Positions 34,270 through 45,551 of a DNA stretch of 64,000 nucleotides are shown piece after piece. Origin of the DNA: Sciurus carolinensis (taxonomy: Eukaryota > Chordata > Mammalia > Rodentia > Sciuridae); contig NC_062214.1 of NCBI RefSeq assembly GCF_902686445.1, positions 54,285,177 to 54,349,176 of the forward strand, written 5' to 3'. Below the pieces are notes generated by a model. The model was not told the origin of the DNA, made no database searches, and was given only the letters and a program-made list of their open reading frames with translations. A program made the translations under genes and the position numbers. Position 1 is the first letter of the stretch, and each line of letters opens with the position of its first letter.

Positions 34270-34456
34270 TTTTGGTACCCGTGACTTAACCACTGAGCCA
34301 CATCCCCACCCCTTTTTATTTTTTACTGTGAGAGAGGGTCTGGCTATGTTGCTTAGGTCCTTGCTGAGTTGCTGACATTGCCCTCAAACTTGTGGTCCTT
34401 CTACCTCAGCCTTCTGAGTCACTGGCATTACAGGTGTGCACCACCACACCCAGCTC
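34270..34456 (-). repeat. B1-ID dimeric SINE
   Basis: TTTTTTGGTACCCGTGACTT to GTGCACCACCACACCCAGCT; part of the ID half is missing. Confidence 0.87.
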
Positions 34457-34893
34457 CTTTTTTGCAGATTGTATAAATACATATATTCCTAAGGTTTACC
34501 AAAGATTACCTTCACATGTGACTGTGAAATAGTATAGTAAAAAGATGTCCTTGTTCTCCACGATTCAGGCTTAGAGGTTTTCTAAGTGAGGAAAACAGCA
34601 TCTTATGCTGCATTAGCATCCTCACACAGCCTCTTCCTAATTTAAAGATTCTATAATTATGTATCATGCCTTGACATTGCTGAGACTCAACGTAAAAACT
34701 TGGCCTGGGAAGAACTTAATCAAAATATGCGGTTTCCTTGATTTAATATGGCCAAGATTTTTGTGGGGGAAAAAATTCTACATGTTGTCAGAGACAGCTC
34801 TGGGAACAGAGCCCTTTCCTGCAAGATACCCTCCCTGAATCTATGTGAAGAACCAGGAAGGCTCATGAGCAGCTAGCAGAGACCACTCTGATT

Positions 34894-35062
34894 GATGGGT
34901 GTGATGGTGCATGTCTGTAACCCCAGCTACTCTGGAGGCTGAGGCAGGAGGATTGCAAGTTTGAGAACAACCTCAGCAATTTAGGACGACCTGGCGGTGG
35001 GGGGGTGTAGCTCAGTGGTAGAGGGCCCCTGGGTTCAATTCCTAGTACTAATTTTTAAAAAA
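34894..35062 (+). repeat. B1-ID dimeric SINE, linker lost
   Basis: TGATGGGTGTGATGGTGCAT to AATTCCTAGTACTAATT. The A-rich linker is replaced by GGCGGTGGGGGGGTG. Confidence 0.86.
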
Positions 35063-37205
35063 GAAAGAAAAGAAAAAAGGAAGAAAAGAAAAGAAGCTGA
35101 AAGACTCAGCTGTCCACATGAGGTGAGGGGCGAGGGATGATTCATAACTTTCATGCACAATGGCCTTGGGAGATTCCAGCTTCCAGACTCTGGTGACTAA
35201 ACCACAAAAGAGAGAAGTCTGTATTGGCTTCTTTGTAGAAACTAAATGCAGCCAAGTTCTGCCATCCTGAACCACAGACAGTGATTGTTGTTTAAGTGGC
35301 TATTTGTCACCCAAGGCACTGGATGGTTCTCACTATTTCCAGAGAATTTTGTGAGACACACGGGATTCATCTAGTTTCATACTGCACTTTGAGAGTCCCA
35401 GGGATGGACGGGGGCCAAGGTCTGTCCTCCTACCCTAAGCAAAGAAGTTCTAATTTGATCTGTTTTACTTATTTTCCTAATTTAATTCTTTCATTAGTTG
35501 TGCTGTAAACACCAGTTAAATAGTAACAGTTCCCTAATCCAGTTCTTCAAAGGTCAAACTCTTAATTTATCTCTTGGTATTTACTTCTGTCATTCTGTAT
35601 ACTATGCTGATATGATGATTGATTTTTTTATTTGAATCATCATCTGACTTCTGACTTCCTAATGTGGAAGATGAAGATTAAACTCTCTTATCACTCACCC
35701 TGTACCCCCCACACACACTCCCATGCCCTACACAGATAACCCCTTCCCCTCCTCATCTTGTAAATATCACATTATTTAATTAAATTAATAGTGTTTATAT
35801 TAGTACAACTATAGAAGATGCCAATAATGCCTGCTCCCTGATTGTGGGAAGGGTACCTAGCTCCAAGTGTGCAATCAGGGACACGTTTCCACAACAGGTG
35901 ACAGAGAAAATGAGGCTTGAAAAGCAAGCCTAAGATAGCAGGAGGACAGGGTGGTGGGGAGGTGGCGGGGGAAGCCATGGACCAGAAGAGACCACAGTGC
36001 AGAGGCCCAGAGAATGAAGGAAAGCGAGGTCTGCTGGGGAGGCTGAGGAGAGGCAGTGGCTGGGGAGCAGTGAGTGACAGCTGGGAGGTCAGCAGGGAGC
36101 CACCTGCACCCTGAGAAGAGTGGGAACCTGGAGGAGTAGAATGCAGAGTTGTGTGGAGACCAGATTTGCATTCGGGAGGCCTGTGGTATCCCTTGAGGAT
36201 GGATGGGAGGGGCGACTGAAAAACTGTTGCCTGGGTAAGAAATGACACTGGCCTAGAGGTGGCAGTCAGGGACGCCCCGGGCATCTGGTCAGAGGGGAAT
36301 GCCAATCATGGGAGTGAAGAAGAAAAGGCTGGTTCAGAGGGAAGGAGGATGAGCTTGAGGTTCCTGTGGGTTATGGTGGGACTGGAGCTGAAGGGAAAAA
36401 AGCAGGGCTGAAACCAGGTGGAGAATTTTTTTTTTTTTTTTAATTAATAGTTGGTTTCAGAACTTCTGTTAAGAAATTGACTTTGTGTGGGAAATGTCGT
36501 GCTAAGAGCTTGCTAAGAACTTGCTTTAGAAGGTGAAACTCCCACTCTCCAAGGGCCCAGAGTCAGATCTTAAGACTCAGAGGAGGGGGAGATGCTTCAG
36601 ATGATGGGGAGGACTTGGAAGTTGCCAGGACAAATGAAAGGTAGAAAAGAGAAACTGAGATGGAAGAAAAGAAAGCAAGATGGTAGGAGGCTAGGTAAGG
36701 CCCAACAAGACCTCCAGGCTTGGATACCACCCCACTCCAAAATCTTTGGCACAGTCTGATAACCCCACAGTGGAGTGCGATTAAATGTTGTGGGGAAAAC
36801 AAAGAAAGCGTCCATCTGAATCAACCTGGTACAGACAGGCACCACCCAAGGAAGCCAGACACCAAGAGCCCGGGTTCCTAGAAATCAGAAGAAACCTGGG
36901 GAAGCCTCAAGTTCTGCTATTTGTGAGATTGGTGGCTCCCTAAATTTCAAGAGGATGGGGACCCCCCTAGCTGAACTGTGCCAGGGTGACATGGAGTGGA
37001 CTATTGGGGTAGAATGAGAAGGTTAGGGGGCCTAAGCCAGCTGAGGCCTGTGAGTGTGAGCTTCCCGGAGATGGAAGGGAAAGGGAAGATTTCAAGGGAG
37101 AAGAGGCCCAAAGTGTTAAGTGGTGTGAAGAAGCTGAGAATGGTGAGAACTGAAGAGAGTCCACTGGCTCTGGTGAAGAGGAAGTTGGTGGGGTCTGAGA
37201 GGAGA
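35063..37205. other. Intergenic, purine-rich in part, nothing firm
   Basis: From about 35.9 to 37.2 kb the + strand is G/A-rich, producing the 177-aa minus frame at 35772-36305 and several shadows. They have Ser/Pro/Leu-biased composition and no known domain. A decayed LINE origin is possible; I cannot show it. Confidence 0.45.
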
Positions 37206-37550
37206 GCTGCTGTCCCCCCAGATTCATCCGTTGAAATCCTAACCCCAAGGTATTAGGAAGTAGAGCTTTAGGGAATTGATTAGTCATGAGGGTGGAACCC
37301 TCAGGAATGGGATTAGTGCCCATATTAGAGAACCCCAGGTATCTCTCCTCCTCTTCTCTCTGCTCTCCACCATGTGAGGATACAATGAGAAATCAGCAAT
37401 CTGAAACCCAGAAGAGGACCCCACTGAACCTGACTACACAGGTACCCTGACCTCATTTCCAGCCTCCAGAACTGTGAACAAGAAATTTCTGTTGTTTATA
37501 AGCCACTGAGTCTATAGTACTTTGCTCTAGCGGCATGAATGGACTAAAAA
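37206..37550 (+). repeat. MaLR LTR (MST/MLT1 type)
   Basis: GTTGAAATCCTAACCCCAAG, then GGTGGAACCCTCAGGAATGG, CACCATGTGAGGATACAATG, CAGCCTCCAGAACTGTGAAC and TAAGCCACTGAGTCTATAGT appear in family order. Confidence 0.85.
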
Positions 37551-37803
37551 AAATAGGAGATAAATAAAAGCACAGAGGACACACAAAACTTTCTAGAAAT
37601 GACTGTGAAGATGTTCCAGAGATCCTTGGTTAAATTTTCCTCCAAAGGCCCAAAGCCTGGGTGATACCATTATGCAACTATTTGATTTTCCTTTCAAATA
37701 CAAAACAGAACAATTTAATGATGATTCAAGATCCCTCCAAAATCTGCATGAATCTTTCTCACAAAGTCATGTCTTACATATTTATTCAAAAATTAATATA
37801 GGG

Positions 37804-37964
37804 AGCAGAGCACGGTGGTGCATGTCTGTAATTCCAGCAACTGTTTCAGGAGCCTGAGGCAGGAGGATTGCAAATTTCAGGTCAGTCTGGGCAACTTAGC
37901 AAGGCCCTGTCTCAAAACAGGACTGGTGGTAGAACACTCCTGGATTCCGTCCCCAGTGTCACAA
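37804..37964 (+). repeat. B1-ID dimeric SINE, internal deletion
   Basis: GCACGGTGGTGCATGTCTGT to GTCCCCAGTGTCACA; the linker and start of the ID half are lost. An AAT-rich tail follows to about 38000. Confidence 0.85.
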
Positions 37965-38387
37965 AATAATAATAATAACAGTGATAATAATAATAATAAA
38001 TGGGGTGTTTTCAAAAGTTCCTAGAAGAAAATCTTGTCCCCAAATTATGCCAATTACTGAATAAAAAGGGGCCTGCCTTAAATGAGGAAATAGAGTTTTG
38101 ATTAGAAGGTGTCACTACAAATTACCTCTGCTCCCAAAAGAATGTTCAGAGGACCCCCTTCCTTTGCAGCAGATTGTTTGGTTGAGAACCTTGTGTCAAA
38201 TCCCCAAAAGAATGAGGGATCCAAGTACAGCAAGGGAGTGTGGAAAAAACCAGATGTGTATAATGTTGTCATGGGAAGAAGAGGGAAAGTAGGGTGAACC
38301 CCTTCGGCTGATCTCTAGGTTTCCTCTTATCTTGACATTTTCATCTCATTTCTTCTTTCAAAGAAATTTTAAAATCACTCAACAGTG

Positions 38388-38520
38388 GGGGTGGGGTTGT
38401 GGCTCAGTGGTAGAGCACTTGCCTAGCATGTGTGAGGCACTGGGTTTGATCCTCAGCACCACATAAAAAATAAATAAATAAAATAAAGGTCTAGCAACAC
38501 CTAAACAATATTTTTTAAAA
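38388..38520 (+). repeat. ID SINE with long 3' tail
   Basis: GTGGCTCAGTGGTAGAGCAC body, then AATAAATAAATAAAATAAAG and GTCTAGCAACACCTAAACAA. Confidence 0.9.
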
Positions 38521-38595
38521 ATCACTGAGCATATAGAACAGAGCCCTCCTGGCTTATGCAGAAGGAGACAAGAGAAGTCAAAAGGTCATAGGAGG

Positions 38596-38839
38596 GGGGG
38601 ATGAGAGGGAGGCAAGAATGGAGGAAGGATGGATTCTATAGAGGAAAAGATGGGTGGGGAGGGGGTGGAGAAGGAAAAATATCAGAATGAGACAAACATC
38701 AATACCCTATGTATATGTATGATTACACAAATGGTGCAACTCTACTCCGTGTACAACCAGAGAGACAACAGTTGTACCCCATTCGTGTACAAAGAATCAA
38801 AATAAATAAATTTTTAAAAAGAAATAAATTTTAAAAAAT
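38596..38839 (+). repeat. L1 3'-end fragment with target duplication
   Basis: GTCATAGGAGG occurs without mismatch at 38585-38595 and 38840-38850. Between them lie a G-rich stretch, CAAACATCAATACCCTATGT and an AATAAATAAATTTTTAAAAA tail. It is a 5'-truncated, recent insertion. Confidence 0.88.
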
Positions 38840-38850
38840 GTCATAGGAGG

Positions 38851-39668
38851 AGGGCATGGAGTCCAGGGGGTACTTTTAATGGGAAAGACTTGAGCATGTT
38901 TAAATGCAAGTGAGAAGGACACTGACCAGTCAAAAGAATTTAAAGACATGGGAGAGACTTGTTGGTTTTGAGGTCCCACACCAACAGGAGGGAATGGGAT
39001 TGAGAGAGCAGGGGAGGGACTGACCTTAAATAGGGAGAAAAGGTTGTGGATGCAGAGGGTTAGGTGCAGGGTAGGGGCAAGAGGAGAAATGGAAAGAACT
39101 AGAGGCGTTCTTTTTGCTCTGAGCAATGGGAAGAGGGAGTGTTTGCTCAAGATACAGGGGCAAGCATTGAGCTGAGATGTTGGAAAAACTGACGTGGAGA
39201 AAGAAGAGAACTGATCAGGAAAAGAGTAGGATGGCTCCCCTTCTTCCACGGTCACCCAAGGACCAGGGACAGGTTTGGGGTTTTGGTTTTGTTTATTTGT
39301 TGCTTATTTTCCTTTTTCTCAATCCTGCCGCATCCACTACAGACCTCCTTTTCTGATGGATTCAAGAGGACCCACTACACTTCCAACAGAGACTATGGAC
39401 TCTAGGAAGTCCCAAACTTCCTCCTCTGTGGCAAGGGCTGCATTTCACAGACTCTGAATCCACTTGCCAAGTGGTTCCAGCAGCATCAAAGGACCCATTG
39501 GTATCGTGACCCCCTTGGGAGAAGGGAGGAGGAGCACCTGGCCAGGTTAGAGAGGTGGTGGTCTCTGCACCATACCTGTGGTGAAATTTGCTCAGCATTG
39601 TGATATTCATGTACACTGACTTTTCTTTTTATTAATTTTTAAAGAGTTATTATCATTATTATTATTAT
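38851..39668. other. Intergenic, G/A-rich then unassigned
   Basis: The 152-aa minus frame (38797-39255) runs into the L1 tail and so is not a gene. An (ATT)n run at about 39648-39669 adjoins the next SINE. Confidence 0.5.
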
Positions 39669-39868
39669 TTGATACCAGGGACTGAACCCAGGGGCACTTT
39701 GCCACCGAGTCACATCCCCAACCCTTTTTAATATTTTATTATTTTGAAACAGGTCTCACTGAATTGCTTAGTGCCTCACTAAGTTGCTGAGGCTGGTTTG
39801 AACACATGATCCTCCTGCCTCAGCCTCCCTAGCTGCTGGGATTACAGGTGTACACACCACACCTGGCA
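39669..39868 (-). repeat. B1-ID dimeric SINE
   Basis: GATACCAGGGACTGAACCCA to TGTACACACCACACCTGGCA. Confidence 0.9.
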
Positions 39869-39917
39869 AGAGCTATTCTTAAATCTGATATACAAAGAGG
39901 CATAAAAAATAATAAAG

Positions 39918-40016
39918 AGTTGGGGAGCTAGCTCAGTGGTAGAGCGCTTGCCTAGCATGTGCAAGGCCCTGGGTTCAATCCTTGGCACCAAAAAAGAAAA
40001 AAAAAAAAAAAAAAAG
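39918..40016 (+). repeat. ID SINE
   Basis: GAGCTAGCTCAGTGGTAGAG to TCCTTGGCACCAAAAAAG with an A21-like tail. Confidence 0.9.
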
Positions 40017-40213
40017 AATAATAAAGTAAAACACCCACATCCCTATCACACCATTTAAGGAAAACATTAGGGGGAGAGGTGAAACCCCTGGAATGTCTCT
40101 CTGACTGCATCCTTTCACCTGGCCTCAAAAGACCCTTCATTTTGAGACTGGGGAATATCCTTCCCCTGCTTCCCACCATGGCAACACAAGAGAGTAGGGT
40201 CCTCCATGGGGGG

Positions 40214-40675
40214 TGTTAGAATTTGGATCTGGAATGTGTCCCAAAGGCTAACATGTTGAAGGTTCCCAATGCCGCGATGTTCAGAGGTGGGACTTTTGGA
40301 AAGTGATTGGATCATAAAGGCTTTAACCTCATCAGAGGATTAATCCATTGATGGATTCATAATCTAATAACATCATTGGGAGGTGGTGGGAACTTCAGCT
40401 AGCGGGGCTTAGTTGGAGAAAGTTGGTCACTGGGAGCATGTCCTTGAAGGGTATTTCTTGTCCCTGCCCCTGACCCATTCTGTGCTGTCTAGTCACCATG
40501 AGGTGACAGCTTTGCTTTACCACACCCTTCCACCATGATGTCTTACCACATCTCAGGCCAAAAACAATGAAGCCAGCTGACTGTGAATTGAAACCATGAA
40601 CTGAAATAAACCTTTCCTCCTCTAAATTAGTTTTCTCAGGTATTTTGTCACAGAGACAAAAAGCTGTCCAATATA
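40214..40675 (+). repeat. MaLR solo LTR
   Basis: TGTTAGAATTTGGATCTGGA to TGTCCAATATA; it includes CACCATGAGGTGACAGCTTT and GAACTGAAATAAACCTTTCC (poly(A) signal region). G-runs flank both ends. Confidence 0.8.
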
Positions 40676-41489
40676 CGGGGGGGCATCATGTTGCAGATGG
40701 CTGAACAGACTGCATTGCAACACTGCAGAAAAATAAGAAGAGGAATCATGGAAGCAACAAAAGAGAAATGAAAACGCCACTTTAGAACTAGAAACACATG
40801 CAGTTGCAGAGAAAGGGATGAAAAGCTTCCTATCATTAGTACATTAATATGCAGGTAGTGACAAGTCTGGGAGGACAGGGCCCTCTGAGGACACAGAAGC
40901 CTCCAAGGGGACAACCCACAGGACAATGAAGAAGTAAGGGGGACTGGACCAAGACTCACTGCTCTGAGATACTTCTGGCTAAGATTTCACCAACATTCAG
41001 GTAAGGAGGGCTGCCATTTGTGGTTGCACCAGTGCGTTGTTTTCAAAGGCTCGTTATTCCCTGGCTGGTACATTGCTGTAGTTCATTCCAAGGTGTGGGT
41101 TAGTTTTCCCTAACAAGTCAATGCTCAGATGGGTCTACCCAGCAGGCTCACACTTGGATCCGGAACATACAATGAGGCTCTATTGGATCGTTGGGACGTC
41201 TTGGAGCACTTCCTCAAGGACAGATGGGTGAGAAGCTGTTGGTTGACATTTAACTATAGTTCCAAATGGATCAAACATCTTCTTGCAATCTGTCCAACTC
41301 AGCCTGGAAGTGGACTGGACTTCTATTATCTGCCCTCCAGGCTGTCATCTAGCACTGTCCTTCCACTCCATGCTGGGCATGGGTCACCAGCATGGATTGT
41401 GGGTCAGATGCCCCAGTTCCCAGTAAGGGTGACTTTATGTTATGTACTTCTTTCTCCTCTCATTTCTGCATTTTGTATAGGACACACGG
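40676..41489. other. Intergenic, nothing assigned
   Basis: No repeat or exon recognised. The 122-aa frame at 41129-41497 runs into an LTR and matches nothing I know. Confidence 0.5.
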
Positions 41490-41894
41490 TGTATTAGTCT
41501 GCTTAGACTGCCATAACAAAATACTATAAGATGGGTGACTTAAATAAAACCAGTTTGTTTTATTATGGCCCAGGAGGCAGGGACACCCAAGGTCAAGGTT
41601 TTGGCAAGCTAGGTTGCATTCTAAGGCCTCTTCTCTTGGCTTGTCGATGCCCCCCATCTCATTGTATGTTCACATGATTTCTTCTTTGTGTTTTCCTCGA
41701 GAGTGCTGGCTTTTGTTTTCTTCTTTTAAGGATACAAATCCTGTGGATTCTCTTTTCTTCTTATAAGGACACCCCACCCTTAGTCCCTCAGTTAACTTTA
41801 AATTTTTCCTAAAGATCTCATCTCCAACTATGTCACACTAAAGGTTAATAAGGCTTTGACATATGAAGTTCTGGGGAACACAATTCTGTCTACA
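41490..41894 (-). repeat. MLT1 LTR (old MaLR)
   Basis: TGTATTAGTCTGCTTAGACT, then AGGCCTCTTCTCTTGGCTTG, TTCTTATAAGGACACCCCAC and TGACATATGAAGTTCTGGGG follow the reversed MLT1 order. Confidence 0.85.
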
Positions 41895-42003
41895 ATGAAT
41901 GGACAACCCAACCACTTGTTTATGATCTGCAACTCCACAGAGAAAAGGAAGAGCAACCCTCCGCTAAGTATTGGAAATGTTTTGTCTGAGTGGTACTTAA
42001 ATT

Positions 42004-42004
<1 letters not shown>

Positions 42005-42045
<41 letters not shown>
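42005..42045. repeat. (GT)n microsatellite
   Basis: About 20 uninterrupted GT units, followed by ATGTGCATGCATGCA. Confidence 0.98.
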
Positions 42046-42046
<1 letters not shown>

Positions 42047-42059
42047 ATATGTGCATGCA

Positions 42060-42456
42060 TGCATTAGTTAGTTTTTCATCACTTACCAAAATGCCCAACA
42101 AAAACAACTTAGAGGAGGAAAAGTTTATTTTGGCTCATGATTTTAGAGGTTTTAGTCCATGGTGAGCTCACTCCATTGTTCTGGGCCCAAGGTGAAGCAG
42201 AGCATCATGGCAGAAGGGTATGGTGAAGGAGCAATGCTCTGTTCGTGAAAATCAGAAAGCAGAGAGAAGGAGGAGAGGGGAAGATGCACCCCTCCAGCCA
42301 CCCAACTTCTCTAGCCACACCCCACCTGCGTACAATTACCATCCAGTCAGTCCATTCAAAGTAGGATGGACTGATGAGGCTACAACTCTCACAATCCAAT
42401 CATTTCACCATTAACATAGGAGCTTGTGGGGGACATCTCATATCCAAACCACAGCA
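42060..42456 (-). repeat. MaLR solo LTR
   Basis: GCATTAGTTAGTTTTTCATC to ATATCCAAACCACAGCA. It has CAACTTAGAGGAGGAAAAGT and GCAGAGCATCATGGCAGAAG, shared with the LTR at 30377. It is adjacent to the GT repeat. Confidence 0.8.
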
Positions 42457-43225
42457 GTGTGCATGTAAAAATTCTTTAGGCCATGCACTTCAGATTTATG
42501 TACTTTACTGTACTTACATTATGCCTCCATTTAAAAATTTTCTAAATGAACAAATACACACACACTGGGGGAGTTGAGGGAAGAAGGAAAATAAGAAAGG
42601 AAGTATGGAAGAGAGGAAGGAAGAAAAGAGAAACCAATTAAATCTCTGAGGTCTTCAGGAATGAAGAAGGTCCATGTTATCCTTAGGCTGAGAACTGAGT
42701 CCAAGGATTTAACTTGCAGGGAGGGAAAGATCATGACTTTTACTGATCATTTGGTTTAGTCAGGGTGGTTTTGGCTATGAGAAAAATTCCTCGCAGTGTA
42801 GCTCAGGTGTAAAGAATGAATTCAAGAGAATCTCAACCCCTGGGCATCAACAAGACAGAAACCTGAGGTATTCTCTCATCCTTAGTGAGTTTGTTCTCCC
42901 AGGCAGGTTCTGCCCATGCTTATGCATCTGCTCTATTAACCTATTTCAGACCTTTCCATTCTCCTCATGGTTCCATGATTGATATGAGTCTCTATGCTCA
43001 GCTCCCACAGACAACTATTCCATCCCTTTGCATCTCTTATATCAACCTCCTGAGAGAATATCTGATTAGTTCCAGCATATTTTCAAGCCAACCTTCAGAA
43101 GCAAGCTAAATGGCTGCCCTTGGGTTCAAAGACCTGGAACCATGAAGGTCATGCAGTATAGTTTCAGGCTGTTTAAGGGCCAGGTTCTGAGTAAGGACAA
43201 TTATTTTTCAAAAAAAGCAGTGAAG
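42457..43225. other. Intergenic, nothing assigned
   Basis: AT-balanced sequence without recognised repeat or coding signal. Confidence 0.5.
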
Positions 43226-43410
43226 GGACTGGAGGTGTAGGTCAGTGGTAGAATACTTGCCTGACAGCCTGGGGAGATAGCTCAGCTGGTAGAGTGCTTG
43301 CCTTACAAGCACGAGGCCCTGAGTTCGATCCCCAGTCGCCAAGAAAAAAAAAAAGAATGCTTGCCTGGCATGTGTGAAGCCCTGTGTTTGATCCCTAGCA
43401 CATAAAAACA
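43226..43410 (+). repeat. ID SINE split by a second ID SINE
   Basis: The outer element runs 43226-43263 and resumes at 43354 with AGAATGCTTGCCTGGCATGT, ending TGATCCCTAGCACATAAAAA. The split point is inside its A-box side. Confidence 0.9.
43264..43353 (+). repeat. Inner ID SINE inside another ID
   Basis: GGGGAGATAGCTCAGCTGGT to CGATCCCCAGTCGCCAAG with an A tail. AGAATACTTGCCTG (43250-43263) and AGAATGCTTGCCTG (43354-43367) are its target duplication, one mismatch in 14. Confidence 0.92.
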
Positions 43411-43781
43411 AAGCAAGCAAACAATAAACAGTTGTGGGGGCCACAACGAGTGGTAAATGTCTTAAGAATTGTTTCCTTTTTAGTAGGTAGTGGAATTTTA
43501 AGAATTCCTATACATTTTCTTGAATGTGTTTGGTTTTGTTGTCATGGTTAATACTTGTTTCGATGACGAGTTGGGGGAAAAAACTACAAATTACATTTCT
43601 TTATAAATAGAGGGCATTTGTGTTATCCGTTTCTTCTTGAATGAGCTTTGGTTGTTTGAGTCTTTCAAGGAAGTTGTCCATTTCATCTAAGTTATCAACC
43701 TGTTGGCATAAAGTTGTTTCTGCTCCCTTGTTATTCCTTCGATACATATAGAATCTGTAGTGATGTCTCCTCTCTCATTCC

Positions 43782-44359
43782 TGATATGGTTTGAATCTTA
43801 AATGTTCCCTCAAAAGTCCATATGCTAAATGCTAGGTTGACAGAGTGTGGTGCTCTTGGGAGGTGGTGGAACCTTTAGTAGATGGTTTAGGCCTAGTGCA
43901 AGGAAGTTAGGTCACTGAGGGGCATGCCCTTGAAGGGAATAGTGGTGCCCCATCTCCCCCTGATTTGTTTCTCAGTTCTCACCATTATGTTCTGCTTTAT
44001 TACAGGCCCCTAAACTATAGAACCAAGTGACCATGGATTAAAACCTCTTTTTTTTTTTTTTTCTTTTTGTATCAGGGATTGAACCCAGGGGCCCTGAACC
44101 ACTGAGCCACATCCCCAGTCCTTTCTTACTTTTTATTTTGAGACAGAGTCTTGCTAAACTGCTTAGGGCCTTACTAAGTTGCTGAAACTGGCTTTGAATT
44201 TAGGATACTGCCTCAGCCTCCCAGGCTGCTGGGATTACAGATATGACCGCTGCACCTGGCATGGATTGAAACGTCTGAAACAATGTACCAAAATAAATCT
44301 TTACTCCTTTCAAGTTGATTATCTCAGGTGCTCAATTACAGTGACAGAAATCTAACGCA
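43782..44359 (+). repeat. MaLR solo LTR inserted in L1
   Basis: It begins TGATATGGTTTGAATC, the THE1/MST-type start, and ends AATCTAACGCA. ATTCC (43777-43781) and TTTCC (44360-44364) look like the 5-bp target duplication. It holds a SINE of its own. Confidence 0.85.
44049..44259 (-). repeat. B1-ID dimeric SINE inside the LTR
   Basis: A T-run and TATCAGGGATTGAACCCAGG to GCTGCACCTGG. CATGGATTAAAACCTCT (44032-44048) and CATGGATTGAAACGTCT (44260-44276) are the target duplication, two mismatches in 17. Confidence 0.92.
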
Positions 44360-44708
44360 TTTCCTGATATTGGTAATTTGTATTTTCTTTTTTTCCTAAT
44401 CAGTCTAGCTAGAGGGTTATCAATTTTATTGATATTCCTGAAGAACCGTCTTTTGGTTCCTTGATTTTCTCAATTATTCTTCTGTTTTCCATTTCGCTGA
44501 TTTCTTTTTTGATCCTTACTAGTTTCTTTTGTTGGCTTATCTTATATTTAATTTGCTCTTCTTTTTCTAGTTTCTTATGATAGAGACTGAGCATTGATTT
44601 GAGATCTTCTTTTCTAGTATAAATATTTAGTGCTGTGAGAATACTGAGCCTTGATGACACTGATCATTGGATCAAGGCTCATCTGAGGGCACCCTGAATC
44701 CAGATCAC

Positions 44709-44888
44709 TTGTTCTCAGCTCTGGTTCTGCATTAGAACAACCTGGTCAGCTTCAAAAATGCCTCAGCCCCACCCTAGGCCAATTAAACCAAAATCTCGGG
44801 AAGGAGCCCCACATAAGGAGTTGTCAAAGCTCATCAGAGGATTCTAATGTGCAGCCAGACCACCCTGAACTACTGTTTCTCAAACTGT
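44709..44888 (-). mobile_element. hAT-type MITE fossil (MER3-like)
   Basis: TTCTGCATTAGAACAACCTG, then CCAATTAAACCAAAATCTCG, GATTCTAATGTGCAGCCAGA and TGTTTCTCAAACT follow the layout of hAT-Charlie derived short elements. The subfamily and strand are uncertain. Confidence 0.6.
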
Positions 44889-45551
44889 TTGTGATAATAG
44901 CAATTTTTTTTATTTCCAGTCTTTCTGTTGTTATATTCTTAACTAACACATAACTTATAGTAAAAATGAATTATATGGCTTGTAGAGGGTTTCCCTTATG
45001 AAAAGAAATGTACTCCCAATAAAGGTATTTTCACTATTCTTTAGCATCATCAACAATGGAGGAAAGGAAGTTTATAGAAACATGATCATGCATGTGGATA
45101 TTTCAACAATGTAGTTTTCTTATTGTGGAGGAAAAACAGTTTGTGGGCCACTCAGTCTGAGGACCATATTTTGAGTAGCACTATCTGGCTTCTTGACTAT
45201 GAGTGCATAACTTCTTTTCATTGTTTAAATTAATTTGAGTTGGGTTTTCAGTTAGAAAGGGAAGATTCCAATTGCAGCAGGCTACCATGGAGTACCCATC
45301 TGTGCTGCAGTCATCTGTTCTCCCAGATATGGCTCTTTCTGTCTCTTTCCCACATCAGTGCTGCAACCGTCCCAGAGTATGTGTTCAATCATGGTTTGAC
45401 AGTTACTACGTGATCAACGTGCCATCCTCATTCTGGTTTCCTTTCCAGAGAAGCTGATTACACGAGCTCAACCAAGGCAATACAGACTTCACTCCCTCCA
45501 TTTTGGATAATCCTAGAGAAAAATGAGACCACCTATGTATAAAAGGCAATG
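44889..45551. other. Intergenic, nothing assigned
   Basis: The 61-aa plus frame at 45272-45457 matches nothing known to me. Confidence 0.5.

Larger units (their letters stand above)
43620..44650 (-). repeat. L1 ORF2 fragment split by an LTR
   Basis: The minus-strand frame at 44409-44660 reads KKLEKEEQIKYKISQQKKLV then RIKKEISEMENRRIIEKIKE, the linker between endonuclease and reverse transcriptase of L1 ORF2. On the + strand TGATGTCTCCTCTCTCATTC runs to the LTR at 43782, and TGATATTGGTAATTTGTATT resumes at 44365. It is a dead fragment. Confidence 0.85.

Noticed and set aside
35772..36305. 177-aa minus-strand open frame
   Set aside because: It lies opposite a G/A-rich stretch, has Ser/Pro/Leu-biased composition, no domain and no splice or promoter support.
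38797..39255. 152-aa minus-strand frame
   Set aside because: Its end runs through the A-rich tail of an L1 insertion, and the rest is composition-driven.
42005..42045. GT tract as a regulatory Z-DNA element
   Set aside because: A simple polymorphic microsatellite explains it; nothing nearby suggests a promoter.
44409..44660. 83-aa minus-strand frame as a host gene
   Set aside because: The sequence is the L1 ORF2 linker region; it is a dead retroelement fragment.
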